Positions 9,178 through 19,411 are shown, numbered from the stretch's first letter. The stretch is DNA of 60,601 nucleotides from Halosimplex carlsbadense 2-9-1 (GCF_000337455.1 NZ_AOIU01000004.1:101458-162058); one strand, 5' to 3'. Notes: a model not told the origin generated them from the sequence alone. Translations and numbers: made by a program.

Positions 9178-10467
9178 TTACCCGTCCGCGTCGACGATCC
9201 GATAGAGCCCGCCCGATTCCTCGGGGTCGGCGTCCCGGTCGTCGGCCGCTTTCGCATCGAGGTAGGACGTGGCGGCGCGGTCGGTGAAGTAGACGGCGTC
9301 GTCGGTGACCAGCGGCGCGCACGTGACGACGCCGACGCCCTCGACGCTCCAGACCTCGTCGCCGGACGCCTTCTCGACGGCGTAGCAGGTGTCGTCGTAG
9401 GCGCCGACGACGACGTGCTCGCTCGTGACCGTCGGGCAGCCGATGATCGACCCGCCGGTGTCGAACGACCAGCGCTCGGCCCCGTCCTCGAACGCCAGCG
9501 CGTAGAGGTGCGAGTCGTGGCTGCCGACGTAGACGGTGCCGGTCTCGACCTCGATCGAGGGGCCGGACATCACCAGGTCGTCGGTCTCAAACGACCACTC
9601 CTCGGTACCGTCGTCGAGCGAGACCCGGTAGACCGTCCGGTCCCACGACCCGAAGACGGCGCTGCCGTCCGCGGTGGCGATCGGTCCCTTGATCTCCTCG
9701 CCCGTCGGGAACGTCCACAGGTACTCCAGGCCGGGGTAGCTCCAGCCGTAGAGGGAGCCGTCGTTCGAGCCGACGACGAGACGACCCGCCTCGCGGTCGA
9801 TCGCGGCGGTCGAGTGGGGGTGGTCGGTCACCCGCTGGTCCTCCCAGGTCACGTCGCCGGTGACGGCGTCGACGGCGAACATCGCGCCGCTGGGGTCGTG
9901 GTACTCGACGGCGATGTAGACGGTGCCATCGTGATACCCCGGGCTGGAGCCGATGGCGTCGCCGAGTTTGCTCCGCCAGTAGCGCTCGCCGGATTCGAGG
10001 TCGAAGGCGTACAGCGCGCCGTCGTAGGCGCCGACGTAGACGACGCCGTTGGCGACCGCGGGCGTCCCGTGGACGCCCCGCGAGGTCGGGTCGACCGAGG
10101 AGCGCCAGACCTCCTCGCCGGCGGGCGTCACCCGCCGGATCTCGCCGTTGTCGCCCGGGACGACGATATCGCCGCCGGGGACCTCGACGGGGCTGGCCTT
10201 GGCCGCCGTGTGGTCGCCGGTGTTGACCTCCCAGATGGTCCAGTCGACTTCGGGGTCGGTCGGAATCGTGGCCTCGGGATAGACGCCGCGTCGCTGGAGA
10301 CCGCCGCGGAACTCCGCGGTCGCGGTCTCGCTGAGCGGCTCGCCGTCGGTCTCGATCCTGCCGCCGACCTCCGTTCCCCCGGGCGCCGCCACGCAGCCCG
10401 CGAGGCCGGTCGCGATCGCGGCGCCGGCCGCCCCGAGGAACGCCCGTCGTGACTGGCGCTCGTCCAT
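9178..10467 (-). CDS. PQQ-like beta-propeller repeat lipoprotein (Tat-exported)
   Basis: This 429-aa protein starts with a twin-arginine lipoprotein signal (SRRAFLGAAGAAIATGLAGC). The mature part is built of about seven repeats with Trp and a GxVYVGxxDGxLYAFDLESG theme, the signature of PQQ-like/WD40-like propellers related to BamB. It should be anchored on the outer face of the membrane. No PQQ-binding or dehydrogenase residues were identified, so a scaffolding or binding role is more likely than catalysis. It is a single gene, convergent with the metzincin-like gene and divergent from the small gene at 10611. Confidence 0.9.
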   Translation of the reverse strand: MDERQSRRAFLGAAGAAIATGLAGCVAAPGGTEVGGRIETDGEPLSETATAEFRGGLQRRGVYPEATIPTDPEVDWTIWEVNTGDHTAAKASPVEVPGGDIVVPGDNGEIRRVTPAGEEVWRSSVDPTSRGVHGTPAVANGVVYVGAYDGALYAFDLESGERYWRSKLGDAIGSSPGYHDGTVYIAVEYHDPSGAMFAVDAVTGDVTWEDQRVTDHPHSTAAIDREAGRLVVGSNDGSLYGWSYPGLEYLWTFPTGEEIKGPIATADGSAVFGSWDRTVYRVSLDDGTEEWSFETDDLVMSGPSIEVETGTVYVGSHDSHLYALAFEDGAERWSFDTGGSIIGCPTVTSEHVVVGAYDDTCYAVEKASGDEVWSVEGVGVVTCAPLVTDDAVYFTDRAATSYLDAKAADDRDADPEESGGLYRIVDADG

Positions 10468-10610
10468 GTAGCCGGTAGTCGTCGCCGGGTCGTTTCACTG
10501 TTACGGGCCGGCGACGGGTCGAGACCCCTCCGCTCGTTCGTCTTCCGCTCCACGCGCTCGCGGTCCGACCCCACCCGCACAGCTAAGGGCTCGGCGGCCG
10601 CGCTCCCGGT

Positions 10611-10805
10611 ATGGCGACCGACGAGGCGCCCTCGGGCGACATCCGCGTGTTGCTCGTCCTCGATCTCGTCCTCTCGCTGCTGTTCAGCGTCGGCGCCGTC
10701 TACGCGCTGGACCTGGCCGGGGTCGGCGAGTACACGTGGGAGAACGTCGCGCTCGCGACGCTGTTCCTCGCGGTCGTGACGTACGTCGCGGTCCTCAGGC
10801 AGTGA
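10611..10805 (+). CDS. Small two-span membrane protein
   Basis: This 64-aa protein has a short polar start (MATDEAPSGD) and two hydrophobic helices, about residues 13-33 and 44-61, joined by a loop with LAGVGEYTW. The ATG at 10611 follows a GC-rich leader containing TAAGGG, common in the genome. No family recognised. Such conserved short membrane proteins are frequent in haloarchaea and their role is unknown. It precedes the PfpI-like gene by about 100 nt and may be separately transcribed. Confidence 0.7.
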   Translation: MATDEAPSGDIRVLLVLDLVLSLLFSVGAVYALDLAGVGEYTWENVALATLFLAVVTYVAVLRQ

Positions 10806-10911
10806 GCCGTGGCGCGAGCGACAGGCGAGGACGACCGCGCTGCTCCGCGGAGCCGGCAAGCCGTTCGGTCGCCGGATCGGTTACCCGTCTGGATCCCGTA
10901 GCGCGCGTGCT

Positions 10912-11610
10912 ATGACATCCGCACTGTTCGTCGTCAGCGAGGAAGGCTACTGGGGAGAGGAATGCATCGAACCGCTCACGACGCTGGAGTCGGCGGGCGT
11001 CGACGTGACGGTCGCGACGCCCTCGGGCGACCCGCCCGTGATCGACGAGCGCTCGGTCGACCCCGACGAGGTCGGCGAGGAGACCGCCGAGCGCGTCCGC
11101 GACGTTCACGAGAACCACGCGGAACTGAACGACCCCGACCCGGTCGCTCGCGCGAGTGCCGACGACTACGACGCCGTCGTCTTTCCCGGCGGCCACGGTA
11201 CCGCGTGGGACATCAACCAGGACCGCCACGCTCGGGCGCTGCTCCGGGAGGCCGTCGCCGGCGACGACGGGACGGCCCTGGTCGTCTGTCACGCCGTCGG
11301 GCTCCTGGCTTTCACCCGCGCCGACGACGGCGATTTCCTCGTCGACGGCCGCGACGTGACCGGCTTCCCCAACGAGTGGGAGGAGGGGATCGTCGACGAC
11401 GACGACCGAATGCCCGGCGGTCGGAAGCTTCCCTACTGGGTCGAGGACGAAGTAAAAGCCGCGGGGGCCAACTGGGACGCCGAACTCGACGCTGACGAGA
11501 GCGTCACCGTCGACGGAGACCTGGTGACCGGCCGCGGTCCCGGCTCGTCGGCCGCCGCCGCGCAGGCACTGCTCGACGAACTCGGCGTCGCCGCCGAGGC
11601 GAGCGACTGA
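10912..11610 (+). CDS. Type 1 glutamine amidotransferase-like protein (DJ-1/PfpI, Hsp31-like)
   Basis: This 232-aa protein has the DJ-1/PfpI fold signature: VFPGGHGTAWD (nucleotide-elbow-adjacent loop) and the nucleophile-elbow Cys in VVCHAVG (C126). The early Glu in SEEGYWGEE may be the conserved acidic partner. Length and the NEWEEGIV and KLPYWVEDE segments resemble Hsp31/glyoxalase III-type members, which act on methylglyoxal or protein glycation damage. The specific reaction cannot be assigned from sequence. Start ATG at 10912. A single gene followed by upp 75 nt later in the same direction. Confidence 0.88.
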   Translation: MTSALFVVSEEGYWGEECIEPLTTLESAGVDVTVATPSGDPPVIDERSVDPDEVGEETAERVRDVHENHAELNDPDPVARASADDYDAVVFPGGHGTAWDINQDRHARALLREAVAGDDGTALVVCHAVGLLAFTRADDGDFLVDGRDVTGFPNEWEEGIVDDDDRMPGGRKLPYWVEDEVKAAGANWDAELDADESVTVDGDLVTGRGPGSSAAAAQALLDELGVAAEASD

Positions 11611-11685
11611 GACGGGACGGCGAACGCGAGGGCGGGACCGACGTCTCGCGGTGGCTATTTGGTGGGGCCGGACCCACTCGCGGGT

Positions 11686-12366
11686 ATGACGATCGAAGAC
11701 CGCGGCGACGCGAGCCTGATCACCCACGCACTCGCGTCGGACGTGTTGACGCGGCTGCGCGACGTGCAGACAGAACAGGTGGAGTTCCGGAAGGGGCTGG
11801 TCAAGCTCGGCCGGATCTGCGGCTACGAGATCATCGACGGCGCGATGGAGACTGAGTACGTCACCGTCGAGACGCCGCTGACGGAGACGATGGGCCAGCG
11901 CGTCAAGGGACTGGACGACGTGGTCATCGTCAACGTCCTCCGCGCGGCGACGCCGTTCGTCGAGGGGCTGCTGAAGGCGTTCCCGCGCGCTCGCCAGGGC
12001 GTCATCTCCGCCAGCCGCGACGAGGCGGCGGGCATGGACGGGTCGGGACAGTTCCCCATCTCCGTCGACTACGTCAAGCTCCCGGACATCGAGCCCGAGG
12101 ACACCGTGATCGTCGCCGACCCGATGCTGGCGACGGGGTCGACGATGTGCGCCGTCCTCGAACGGGTGCTGGAAGGCCAGCCGGAACCGGAGAACCTGTT
12201 CGTCCTCTCGGCGGTGAGCGCGCCCGAGGGACTGCTGGCGGTCGGCGACGCCGTCCCGGAGGCCGAGTTGCTCACCGTCGCGATCGACGACGAACTCGAC
12301 GACGACGGCTACATCGTGCCCGGACTGGGCGACGCCGGCGACCGGGCGTTCCGGACGACGGAGTAG
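11686..12366 (+). CDS. upp: Uracil phosphoribosyltransferase
   Basis: This 226-aa enzyme makes UMP from uracil and PRPP (pyrimidine salvage). The PRPP-binding loop is [14 protein letters not shown] at about residues 142-155, and the C-terminal [15 protein letters not shown] segment is the uracil-binding signature of Upp. I chose the ATG at 11686 ([10 protein letters not shown]), which matches family length; a further in-frame start at 11659 adds nine residues of poor quality. It is convergent with the Lrp-domain gene ending at 12392. Confidence 0.95.
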   Translation: MTIEDRGDASLITHALASDVLTRLRDVQTEQVEFRKGLVKLGRICGYEIIDGAMETEYVTVETPLTETMGQRVKGLDDVVIVNVLRAATPFVEGLLKAFPRARQGVISASRDEAAGMDGSGQFPISVDYVKLPDIEPEDTVIVADPMLATGSTMCAVLERVLEGQPEPENLFVLSAVSAPEGLLAVGDAVPEAELLTVAIDDELDDDGYIVPGLGDAGDRAFRTTE

Positions 12367-12391
12367 GACGGAGAACGGCCGTGGGGCGCCG

Positions 12392-12622
12392 TCAGTCCAT
12401 CGCGACGTAGGTCTGGGTGTCCTCGATGCCGTCGAGGCTCTGGATGTGGGTGGCGGCGACGGCCTTCACGTCGGCGGTCTCGTCGACGCTGACGGTGGCG
12501 ATGAAGTCAACGTCGCCGGCGACGATGTAGGCGTCGTCGACGCCCTCGACGTCGAGGATCTCCGATTTGAGTCGCTCGGCGTCGCCCGAGTGGGCCTTGA
12601 CCATGACGTAGGCGCGGACCAT
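12392..12622 (-). CDS. Stand-alone Lrp/AsnC ligand-binding (RAM) domain protein
   Basis: This 76-aa protein starts at ATG 12622 (MVRAYVMVKAHSGDAERL) and consists of a single alpha-beta RAM domain with no DNA-binding helix-turn-helix. The segments VDDAYIVAGDVDFIATV and DTQTYVAMD are typical. Such domains bind small ligands, usually amino acids, and form oligomers. The upstream TrkA-like gene ends 1 nt before this start, so both are one transcript. A paralogue with the same layout is divergently encoded at 13487. Confidence 0.88.
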   Translation of the reverse strand: MVRAYVMVKAHSGDAERLKSEILDVEGVDDAYIVAGDVDFIATVSVDETADVKAVAATHIQSLDGIEDTQTYVAMD

Positions 12623-12623
12623 C

Positions 12624-13304
12624 TCAGGCACCCCCCGTCGCGGCGACGGCCTCGCCGACGACGATCTGGCGCACGTCGTCGAGTTTCTCGAAGTCCGCGA
12701 GGATGGCGAGCGTGTCACCGACCTCCAGGGACACGTCCTCGTCGGGGATCGACAGGGGGTCGCCCTGTTTGCCGAACGCGAGCAACTCGGTATCGGCGGG
12801 CAGTTCGAGTTCGCTCAGGGTGTAGCCGCGCATGGGCGACTCCGGCGTGACGGTGAGTTCGACCAGCTGGAGATTCTGCGCGATGTCGGCGACGGCGCGG
12901 ATGTTCCCGCCCAGCAGGGCGTTCTTGGCGACGATGGCGCCCAGCCGTTCGGGGTAGATGACCTCGTCGACGTCGGAGGCGTACTTGCGGTAGATGTCCT
13001 CGCGGTACTCCTCGTCGATCCGGAGGACGGTGCGACAGCCGTGGTGTTTCGCGACCATGCACGCGACGAAGTTCGTCGAGAGGTCGCCCGTCAGTGCGCC
13101 CAGAGCGTCCGCCTCCGCGAGGTCGGCGGCGATCAACACCTGCTCGTCGCTGGCGTCGCCCTCGATGACCTCGTAGCCCTCCGCCGTCGCGCGGTCGACC
13201 TTCGTCGGGTCGCGCTCGATGAGGACCACCTCGTGTCCGCTGTCTTCGAGTGCGCGTGCCGTTCGCAGCCCGACGCGGCCGGCACCCACGATAACGAATC
13301 GCAT
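12624..13304 (-). CDS. TrkA-type NAD-binding / TrkA-C domain protein
   Basis: This 226-aa protein begins with a Rossmann fold MRFVIVGAGRVGLRTA (GxGxxG at about residues 7-12), with the acidic ribose-binding Glu in VVLIERD, followed by an RCK_N core and a C-terminal RCK_C domain from about residue 140 (MRGYTLSELELP...). Such proteins gate K+ or other cation transporters in response to NAD(H) or nucleotides. No Trk membrane subunit lies next to it here. Start ATG 13304 was chosen over longer frames because the Rossmann motif begins there. Co-transcribed with the Lrp-domain gene. Confidence 0.88.
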   Translation of the reverse strand: MRFVIVGAGRVGLRTARALEDSGHEVVLIERDPTKVDRATAEGYEVIEGDASDEQVLIAADLAEADALGALTGDLSTNFVACMVAKHHGCRTVLRIDEEYREDIYRKYASDVDEVIYPERLGAIVAKNALLGGNIRAVADIAQNLQLVELTVTPESPMRGYTLSELELPADTELLAFGKQGDPLSIPDEDVSLEVGDTLAILADFEKLDDVRQIVVGEAVAATGGA

Positions 13305-13486
13305 GGTAACGCGTACGACCAGGCAGGGAATAAAGCTACCTCCGATCACCCCCCGATCGGTGGGTCCGAATCCCCGACTGAATCTCCCGACCGTATGCGT
13401 GCGTGTTAGTCTCACCCTATCCGATTACTGCGGGCTTCGCGGTACGGGGGAAGGTTTTTGGAGTCACCGCGAGAAGTTCGGGTACG

Positions 13487-13717
13487 ATGGTGCGGGCCTT
13501 TATCATGGTGAAGACGGCGGCCGGGAAGTCCGAACAGTTGCTCGACTCGATCCGGGGGATCGACGGGGTCGAGGAGGCGCACATCGTCGCCGGCCAGTAC
13601 GACATCATCGTCGAGGCGGTCGGCGAGGAAGTGTACGACCTCATGCACGGCGTCGCGACCAGGCTCCGCGATATCGACGGCGTCGCCGACACGAAGACGT
13701 ACATCTGCCTCGACTGA
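13487..13717 (+). CDS. Stand-alone Lrp/AsnC ligand-binding (RAM) domain protein
   Basis: This 76-aa protein (MVRAFIMVKTAAGKSEQLL) is a paralogue of the protein at 12392-12622, sharing the MVRA(F/Y)(I/V)MVK start, the AHIVAGQYDIIVEAV core and the DTKTYICLD end. It has no helix-turn-helix. It is divergent from the TrkA-like gene, with 180 nt between. I infer a ligand-sensing role around cation or amino-acid homeostasis, by neighbourhood only. Confidence 0.87.
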   Translation: MVRAFIMVKTAAGKSEQLLDSIRGIDGVEEAHIVAGQYDIIVEAVGEEVYDLMHGVATRLRDIDGVADTKTYICLD

Positions 13718-13765
13718 GCGCTCTCCTCCCGGTCGGGTCTTCGGTATCGCCGGCCGATCCCCGTT

Positions 13766-14863
13766 TCACTCGCTGGACCGCTCGCGTCCCTGGGTCTCGC
13801 TCTCGGTGACCGCCCGGTCGGTGGCGGCTCGCTGGACGGTCCCACGGCGCTGGTCGCGGACTCGCCGCGGAAGCGCCGCGTAAGCGTGGTCGAACACGTC
13901 GCCGGGGTCTGGTTCGCTCTCTTCGGCGGCCGCCACGGCCTCGGCGACCTCGGTCGTCGCCGCCTCGCGAGCCGCGTCGACGAATCCCGCCTCGACGACG
14001 CCCTCCTCGCGCAGGTAGTCGGCGTACCGCTCCAGCGGGTCCGCGGTCCGCCAGTCGGGGAGGTCCTCGGTGGCGGCGTCGCGGTAGCGGTCGGGGTCGT
14101 CCGCGGTCGTGTGTGGACCCCGCCGGTAGGTCAGGCTCTCGACGAGAACCGGGTCACCCGACAGCGCCGACGCGCGGGCCTCGGCGACGACCTCGTAGAC
14201 CGCGACGGGGTCGTTACCGTCGACCCGCACCCCCTCGAACCCGTAGGCGTTCGCCTTCCCGGCGATGGTCTCGCTGGCCGTCTGGCGCTCGGTCGGGACG
14301 CTGATCGCCCAGCCGTTGTTCTCGCAGAAGAAGACGACCGGCGCCGAGAACACGCCAGCGACGTTCATCGCCTCGTGGAAGTCCCCCTCGCTCGTGGCGC
14401 CGTCACCGAAGCAGGCGCAGACCGCGGGGTCGTCGTCGCGGTGGCGAGCGGCCATCCCCGCGCCGACCGCGTGGGGAAGTTGGGTCGCGATCGGTGTCGC
14501 CTGCGTGAACGTGACCGGGCCTCTCCCGGTTTCCGTGTCCGCCTCGGCGACGGGTTCGTACTCGGAGTATCCGCGTCGAAAGCGGAGGATATCGGCCGGC
14601 GAGCGGCCGCGGGCGAGTTGCATGGCGTTCGAGCGGTAGGTCGGAAAGAGCCAGTCGTCGTCGGTCAGGGCGTGGGCGGCGCCGACCTGCGAGCCCTCCT
14701 GGCCGACGAACGGCGGGTAACCGCTCATCCACCCCCTGCGCTGGAGCGCGACCGCTCGCTCGTCGAAGACGCGGGCGCGGACGATTCCCCGGAGGAGCCG
14801 GCGCGCCAGCTCCGGGTCGACGCCCGTCTCGCCCAGCGACCGCTCGCCGATGACGCGATGCAT
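13766..14863 (-). CDS. Thiamine-pyrophosphate-dependent dehydrogenase E1 component, alpha subunit
   Basis: This 365-aa protein (ATG 14863) matches the pyruvate/branched-chain 2-oxoacid dehydrogenase E1-alpha family. The TPP motif is GDGATSEGDFHEAMN followed by ENNGWAIS at about residues 170-205, and the phosphorylation-loop-like YRRGPHTTADDP lies at about 270. It decarboxylates a 2-oxoacid together with an E1-beta subunit. No E1-beta, E2 or E3 gene is adjacent, so its partner is elsewhere. An open frame continues upstream of the chosen start but with no family similarity. Confidence 0.88.
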   Translation of the reverse strand: MHRVIGERSLGETGVDPELARRLLRGIVRARVFDERAVALQRRGWMSGYPPFVGQEGSQVGAAHALTDDDWLFPTYRSNAMQLARGRSPADILRFRRGYSEYEPVAEADTETGRGPVTFTQATPIATQLPHAVGAGMAARHRDDDPAVCACFGDGATSEGDFHEAMNVAGVFSAPVVFFCENNGWAISVPTERQTASETIAGKANAYGFEGVRVDGNDPVAVYEVVAEARASALSGDPVLVESLTYRRGPHTTADDPDRYRDAATEDLPDWRTADPLERYADYLREEGVVEAGFVDAAREAATTEVAEAVAAAEESEPDPGDVFDHAYAALPRRVRDQRRGTVQRAATDRAVTESETQGRERSSE

Positions 14864-14983
14864 GGTGTCCCGGTTGGCGCGGCGGCCGGAAAGCGATTGC
14901 GTCGGGTCCGGACGGCGACCCGGCCAGAGACGACGCCCGCTCGCAGTCGACACCTCAAAGAGCGCGCGACACTAACGGTCGGT

Positions 14984-15337
14984 ATGGTCACCGCCGTCGA
15001 CGCGGTCGAGCTGGTCTTCCTGATCGTCGTCCACAGCGCGGTCGCCGCCCTGATGACGCGGTTTTTCCGCGTGCGGCTGTCGACCCGCTGGGGCGGTTTC
15101 CTCTACGCCGGCATCCTCGTGCCGATCGCGCTCGTCCTGTCGACGCTGTTTTTCAGCGGTATCTTACCGCTGGGACCGGATCTGGGGTCGGCCGGCGCCG
15201 TCGTGACGCTGATCATCCTCCTGCCGACGGTGGCGGGCATCACGTTCGACTACTTCTGGATGCCCTCGCCGGACGAGGTGGACCTCCCCGAGCGCTGGGA
15301 CAGGGACGAGCGACCCAACCGCTACGAGAACCGCTGA
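14984..15337 (+). CDS. Conserved three-span membrane protein, unknown function
   Basis: This 117-aa protein starts at ATG 14984 and has three hydrophobic helices (about residues 5-28, 38-62 and 70-90) and a charged C-terminal tail (WMPSPDEVDLPERW...). I do not recognise a named family. The tail would face the cytoplasm or outside depending on topology, which is not resolved. It diverges from the E1-alpha gene (120 nt apart) and converges on tmk. Confidence 0.75.
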   Translation: MVTAVDAVELVFLIVVHSAVAALMTRFFRVRLSTRWGGFLYAGILVPIALVLSTLFFSGILPLGPDLGSAGAVVTLIILLPTVAGITFDYFWMPSPDEVDLPERWDRDERPNRYENR

Positions 15338-15383
15338 CCGGCCGCCGCTGCGCCGCGGCCCGCTTGCGCGGACGCCCCCGCGA

Positions 15384-15989
15384 TCACCCGCCCAGCAACT
15401 CCAGCACCGCCGCTTGCACGTCGGAACGCACCGCCTCCTGGGGGCGGGTCGCGTCGATCCGGACGAACCGCTCGGGGTCGTCGTCGATCAGCCGCTCGTA
15501 GTTGTCACGTACCGATCCGAGGAACTCGACCTGTTCCATCTTGTTCGTCGCGCCCGCGCGACGGGCGCCGGTCTCGGGGTCGACGTCGAGGTAGATCGTC
15601 GCGTCGGGGCGGCGAGTGAACGGACGGTGTACGTCGCGGACGTAGTCCAGCGGGTCGTCGACGTCGAGGTGTGGGTGGGCGTCGAGCGTCGCGCCCTGGT
15701 AGGCGTACCGCGAGTCGGAGTAGCGGTCGGAGACGACGAGGCGACCCGCTGAGAGCGCCGGTCGGACCACGCGGTGGAGGTGGTCGGCGTGGTCGGCGGT
15801 GTAGAGGAACAACTCGGCGATCGAGTCGGCGTCGGCGTCGCCGATCGAGCGGGCGACCGCCTCGCCGTACCACGACTCGGTGGGCTCGCGGGTGAACGCC
15901 GCGTCGTCGGGCAGCGCGTCGCTCTCGGCGAGGTGGGCGGCCGCCGAGGATTTTCCGCTGCCGTCGAGCCCCTCCAGCGTCACGAGCAT
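15384..15989 (-). CDS. tmk: Thymidylate kinase (dTMP kinase)
   Basis: This 201-aa enzyme phosphorylates dTMP to dTDP. The P-loop is GLDGSGKSS at residues 6-14, the DR-type motif is [15 protein letters not shown] at about 90-105, and [13 protein letters not shown] follows near 135. Start ATG 15989 puts the P-loop at the normal distance from the N-terminus; a frame extending 8 codons upstream is less likely. Neighbour ArcS starts divergently at 16121. Confidence 0.93.
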   Translation of the reverse strand: MLVTLEGLDGSGKSSAAAHLAESDALPDDAAFTREPTESWYGEAVARSIGDADADSIAELFLYTADHADHLHRVVRPALSAGRLVVSDRYSDSRYAYQGATLDAHPHLDVDDPLDYVRDVHRPFTRRPDATIYLDVDPETGARRAGATNKMEQVEFLGSVRDNYERLIDDDPERFVRIDATRPQEAVRSDVQAAVLELLGG

Positions 15990-16120
15990 ACCTGCCTGTC
16001 TCGGTGGCCCCACCTAAACGACTCGGTGGCGACCTGTGGCGGACGCCCGGGTCGACCCCCGCGCAGGGCCGGACGACGCGAGACGATAGCCTCATCCCGG
16101 GCGACACCGACGGGACGGAT

Positions 16121-17917
16121 ATGACCGACCACTTCGAGGTCCACGAGCGCGACGGGGCGGCCCGTCTCGCCGAGGTGCGCCTCGACTCGCCGGTGACGAC
16201 GCCCGCGCTGGTCACCGACGCCGACCGCGACGACGACGCGCCCGAAGCCGGGGTCGCGGCGCCGGTCCTGGCCGACGCCGGGACCGGCTGGGCGACCGAA
16301 CCCGACGCGCCGGCAGGCGACGACTCGCGACTCACCGTCCTGCCCGCCCGCGGGTTCCCGTCGGGGACGCCCGACGAGGTCGAGGAGGCGTTCGCGCCGG
16401 AGGTCCCCGAGGCCGACTACCCGAGCGCCGCCGTGATCTCCGCCGACACCGCCACCGACCTGGGCACCGACGCCTACGTCCTCTCGGGAGCGCCCGGGAT
16501 CGCCGGCCACGCCGCGAAGTTCGTCGATTCGATCGTCCGCGTGCGGGAAGCGATCCCCTACGACGCCGCCCTCTACTTGCCGGGCGTCGCGACGCCCGCG
16601 AACGTCGCGACACTGGTCTACGCGGGCGTCGACCTCGTCGACGCCGACCGCGCGGTCGTCCGCGGCACGCAGGGCCGCTATCTCACCGTCGACGACCACC
16701 AGTTCCTCGAAGATCTAGACGAACTCCCCTGTGCTTGCCCCGCCTGCCAGCAGCCCCGCGAGGAGTTCGACCGGACGGACTGCGCGCGCCACAACGTCAA
16801 CGCGCTGTCCACCGCGCTCGCGACCGTCCGCCGACGGATCCGCGACGGGCGTCTCCGGGACTACGTCGAGGGCCAGGCCCGCCACGAACAGTGGCTCACC
16901 GCCGTCTTCCGCCGGCTCGACCAGCAGTACGGCTACGTCGAGGAGCGCACGCCTATCCTCCGACAGGCCGAGATCACCGCCGCCACGGAGGACACGATCC
17001 GGCGCGTGGAGATCCAGCGCTTCGCCGAGCGAGTCACCTCGCGCTATCGCAACCGCTTCGACAACCCGCTCGTGCTGGTCCCCTGCTCGGCACGTAAGCC
17101 GTACAGCGACTCCCAGAGCCACAAACAGTACCACGACGCCGTCCAGTGGCGCGCCCACAAGGTGTCGATGACCTCCCCCATCGGCGTCGTCCCGCAGGAG
17201 CTCGAACTCACCTACCCCGCCCAGCACTACGATTCGGTGGTGACCGGCCGCTGGAGCGAAAACGAGATCGAGTTCGTCGCAAACGTGCTGGAGCGCTATC
17301 TGGAGAACACGGACTACCCGCGCGTCATCGCGCACGTCCCCGAGGACTACCGGCCCATCTGCGAACGCGTCGAGCAGTCGCTGGGGACGGAGTTCACTTA
17401 CACCGTCGAGGACCACCCGACCACCACCGACTCCCTGGGCAACCTCGCGAGCGAGCTCTCGGGCGGGCCGAAGTACGGCAAGCGCGAGCGCCAGCACAAC
17501 ACGATCCGCGCCATCGCCGACTACCAGTTCGGCGCCGGTGCGGGCGACGAGCTGTTCGACGACCTCACGGTTCGAGGGAGCCACCCCGGCCTGCAGGCCC
17601 ACGACGGCGACGGCGAGCAACTGGCCGTGGTCGTCCGCCCCTACGGCACGCTGGCGTTCACGCTCGCCGGCGCCCGCCACTGGGTCGACAGCGACGCCCC
17701 CACCAAGCGCGTCGAGATCGACGACTTCGTCCCCCACGGGAGCGTCCTCGCGCCCGGTATCGTCGACGCCGACGACGACATCCGCGTCGGCGACGAGGTC
17801 GTCTTCGAGGGACCGAGCGCCTTCGCCGTCGGCCGCGCGGAGATGTCCGGCCCGGAGATGGCCCGCTCGACCCGCGGGATCGCCGCGCAGGTCCGCCACG
17901 TCGACGAAGTGGACTGA
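16121..17917 (+). CDS. arcS: Archaeosine synthase, alpha subunit
   Basis: This 598-aa protein is a TGT paralogue. The N-terminal half keeps the TGT fold and zinc cluster (CACPAC), but the nucleophile region is degenerate. The middle has the ArcS-specific [17 protein letters not shown] motif near residue 325, and the C-terminus carries a PUA domain (about 510-590). ArcS turns preQ0-15 in tRNA into archaeosine, using Lys or Gln as amino donor in different lineages. ATG 16121 was chosen because similarity begins at [12 protein letters not shown]. The first-step enzyme TgtA is about 10 kb to the left. Confidence 0.9.
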   Translation: MTDHFEVHERDGAARLAEVRLDSPVTTPALVTDADRDDDAPEAGVAAPVLADAGTGWATEPDAPAGDDSRLTVLPARGFPSGTPDEVEEAFAPEVPEADYPSAAVISADTATDLGTDAYVLSGAPGIAGHAAKFVDSIVRVREAIPYDAALYLPGVATPANVATLVYAGVDLVDADRAVVRGTQGRYLTVDDHQFLEDLDELPCACPACQQPREEFDRTDCARHNVNALSTALATVRRRIRDGRLRDYVEGQARHEQWLTAVFRRLDQQYGYVEERTPILRQAEITAATEDTIRRVEIQRFAERVTSRYRNRFDNPLVLVPCSARKPYSDSQSHKQYHDAVQWRAHKVSMTSPIGVVPQELELTYPAQHYDSVVTGRWSENEIEFVANVLERYLENTDYPRVIAHVPEDYRPICERVEQSLGTEFTYTVEDHPTTTDSLGNLASELSGGPKYGKRERQHNTIRAIADYQFGAGAGDELFDDLTVRGSHPGLQAHDGDGEQLAVVVRPYGTLAFTLAGARHWVDSDAPTKRVEIDDFVPHGSVLAPGIVDADDDIRVGDEVVFEGPSAFAVGRAEMSGPEMARSTRGIAAQVRHVDEVD

Positions 17918-18072
17918 GCGGGGACGCCGGTCCGAGGCGGTCACGGTCCGCGTTCGTTCGAGTTCGCTCCGCGCGAACGGGGACGGGACCAACGACTCGA
18001 CTCGCGACGCGAACCGAGCGTCGCCGGATCGATCCGAATCCTGAAGACCTGTGGTGGACAACCCATTCGTCA

Positions 18073-19371
18073 ATGCACGTCAGCATCGTGGGCAGCGGGT
18101 ACGTCGGGACGACGGTCGCCGCCTGTCTCGCCGAGTTGGGCCACGACGTGACGAACGTCGACATCGACGAGGACATCGTCGCCGCGATCAACGACGGGGA
18201 GTCGCCGATCCACGAGCCCGGTCTCGCCGACCTCGTGGCCGAGCACGCCGGCGACACCCTCCGGGCGACCACCGACTACGACGCCGTCCGCGAGACGGAC
18301 GTGACCTTCCTCGCGCTGCCGACCCCCTCCGAGGACGACGGCGCCATCGACCTGGCCTACATGGAGGCCGGCGCCGCCTCGCTCGGCGAGGCGCTGGCCG
18401 ACAAGGACGGCGACCACCTCGTCGTCGTCAAGAGCACCGTCGTCCCCGGCTCCACCGAGGAGGTCATCGCGCCCGCGATCGAGGAGACTTCCGGGAAGAC
18501 CGCCGGCGAGGGGTTCCACGTCGCGATGAATCCCGAGTTCCTCCGGATGGGTACCGCCGTCGAGGACTTCCTCGACCCCCAGAAGATCGTCTTCGGCGCC
18601 CGCGAGGCCGCCGCCTACGATACGTTGGGCGAGGTGTTCGAACCGCTGGTCGCCGAGAGCGACGCCGCCGTCGTCGAAACCGGGATCCGCGAGGCCGAGA
18701 TGATCAAGTACGCCAACAACGGCTTTCTCGCTTCGAAGGTTTCCCTCATCAACGACATCGGAAACATCTGCAAGGAGTTCGACGTCGACGCCTACGAGGT
18801 CGCCGACGCCATCGCCCTGGACGACCGTATCGGCGGGAAATTCCTGCGTTCAGGGCTCGGCTGGGGCGGATCTTGTTTCCCAAAAGACACAAATGCCATC
18901 ATCGCGGCCGCACGCGACGCCGGCTACGAGCCGCCCGTCCTCGAAGCCGCGGTCGAGGTGAACGATCTCCAGCCTGAACGTCTCCTCTCGCTACTGGACG
19001 AGCGGACCGACGTGGCCGGCGAGCGGGTCGCGGTGCTGGGCCTGTCGTTCAAGCCCGGGACGGACGACGTTCGGAAGACTCGGGCGGTGCCGGTCATCGA
19101 GGGACTGCAGGAGCGCGGGGCCGACGTGGTCGCCTACGACCCCGTAGCGGCCGAGAGCTTCGACGACAGCTACCCCGATATCGAGATCGAATACGCCGAC
19201 AGTGCCGCCGAAGCGCTGGAAGGCGCCCGCGCGGCGGTCGCGGTCACCGACTGGGACGAGTTCGCCGCGCTCGATTCGGAGTTCGACGCGATGGCGACCC
19301 CGCTGGTCCTCGACGGCCGGCACATCGTCGAGCGCCGCGAGGGCGTCGAATACGTCGGTCTAACGTGGTAA
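18073..19371 (+). CDS. aglM: UDP-sugar 6-dehydrogenase (UDP-glucose/GDP-mannose dehydrogenase family)
   Basis: This 432-aa enzyme oxidises a UDP-hexose twice to the uronic acid. The N-terminal NAD fold [16 protein letters not shown] is followed by a central helical domain and the catalytic Cys in [11 protein letters not shown] (C268), then a C-terminal UDP-binding domain ([17 protein letters not shown]). The architecture equals haloarchaeal AglM, which makes the hexuronic acid of the N-linked glycan; the symbol is inferred from family and neighbourhood. It opens the surface-glycan locus. Confidence 0.88.
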   Translation: MHVSIVGSGYVGTTVAACLAELGHDVTNVDIDEDIVAAINDGESPIHEPGLADLVAEHAGDTLRATTDYDAVRETDVTFLALPTPSEDDGAIDLAYMEAGAASLGEALADKDGDHLVVVKSTVVPGSTEEVIAPAIEETSGKTAGEGFHVAMNPEFLRMGTAVEDFLDPQKIVFGAREAAAYDTLGEVFEPLVAESDAAVVETGIREAEMIKYANNGFLASKVSLINDIGNICKEFDVDAYEVADAIALDDRIGGKFLRSGLGWGGSCFPKDTNAIIAAARDAGYEPPVLEAAVEVNDLQPERLLSLLDERTDVAGERVAVLGLSFKPGTDDVRKTRAVPVIEGLQERGADVVAYDPVAAESFDDSYPDIEIEYADSAAEALEGARAAVAVTDWDEFAALDSEFDAMATPLVLDGRHIVERREGVEYVGLTW

Positions 19372-19411
19372 CGCTCCCGGAAGCGGTACCGAAGCCGACC
19401 CGGCCTCGCCC

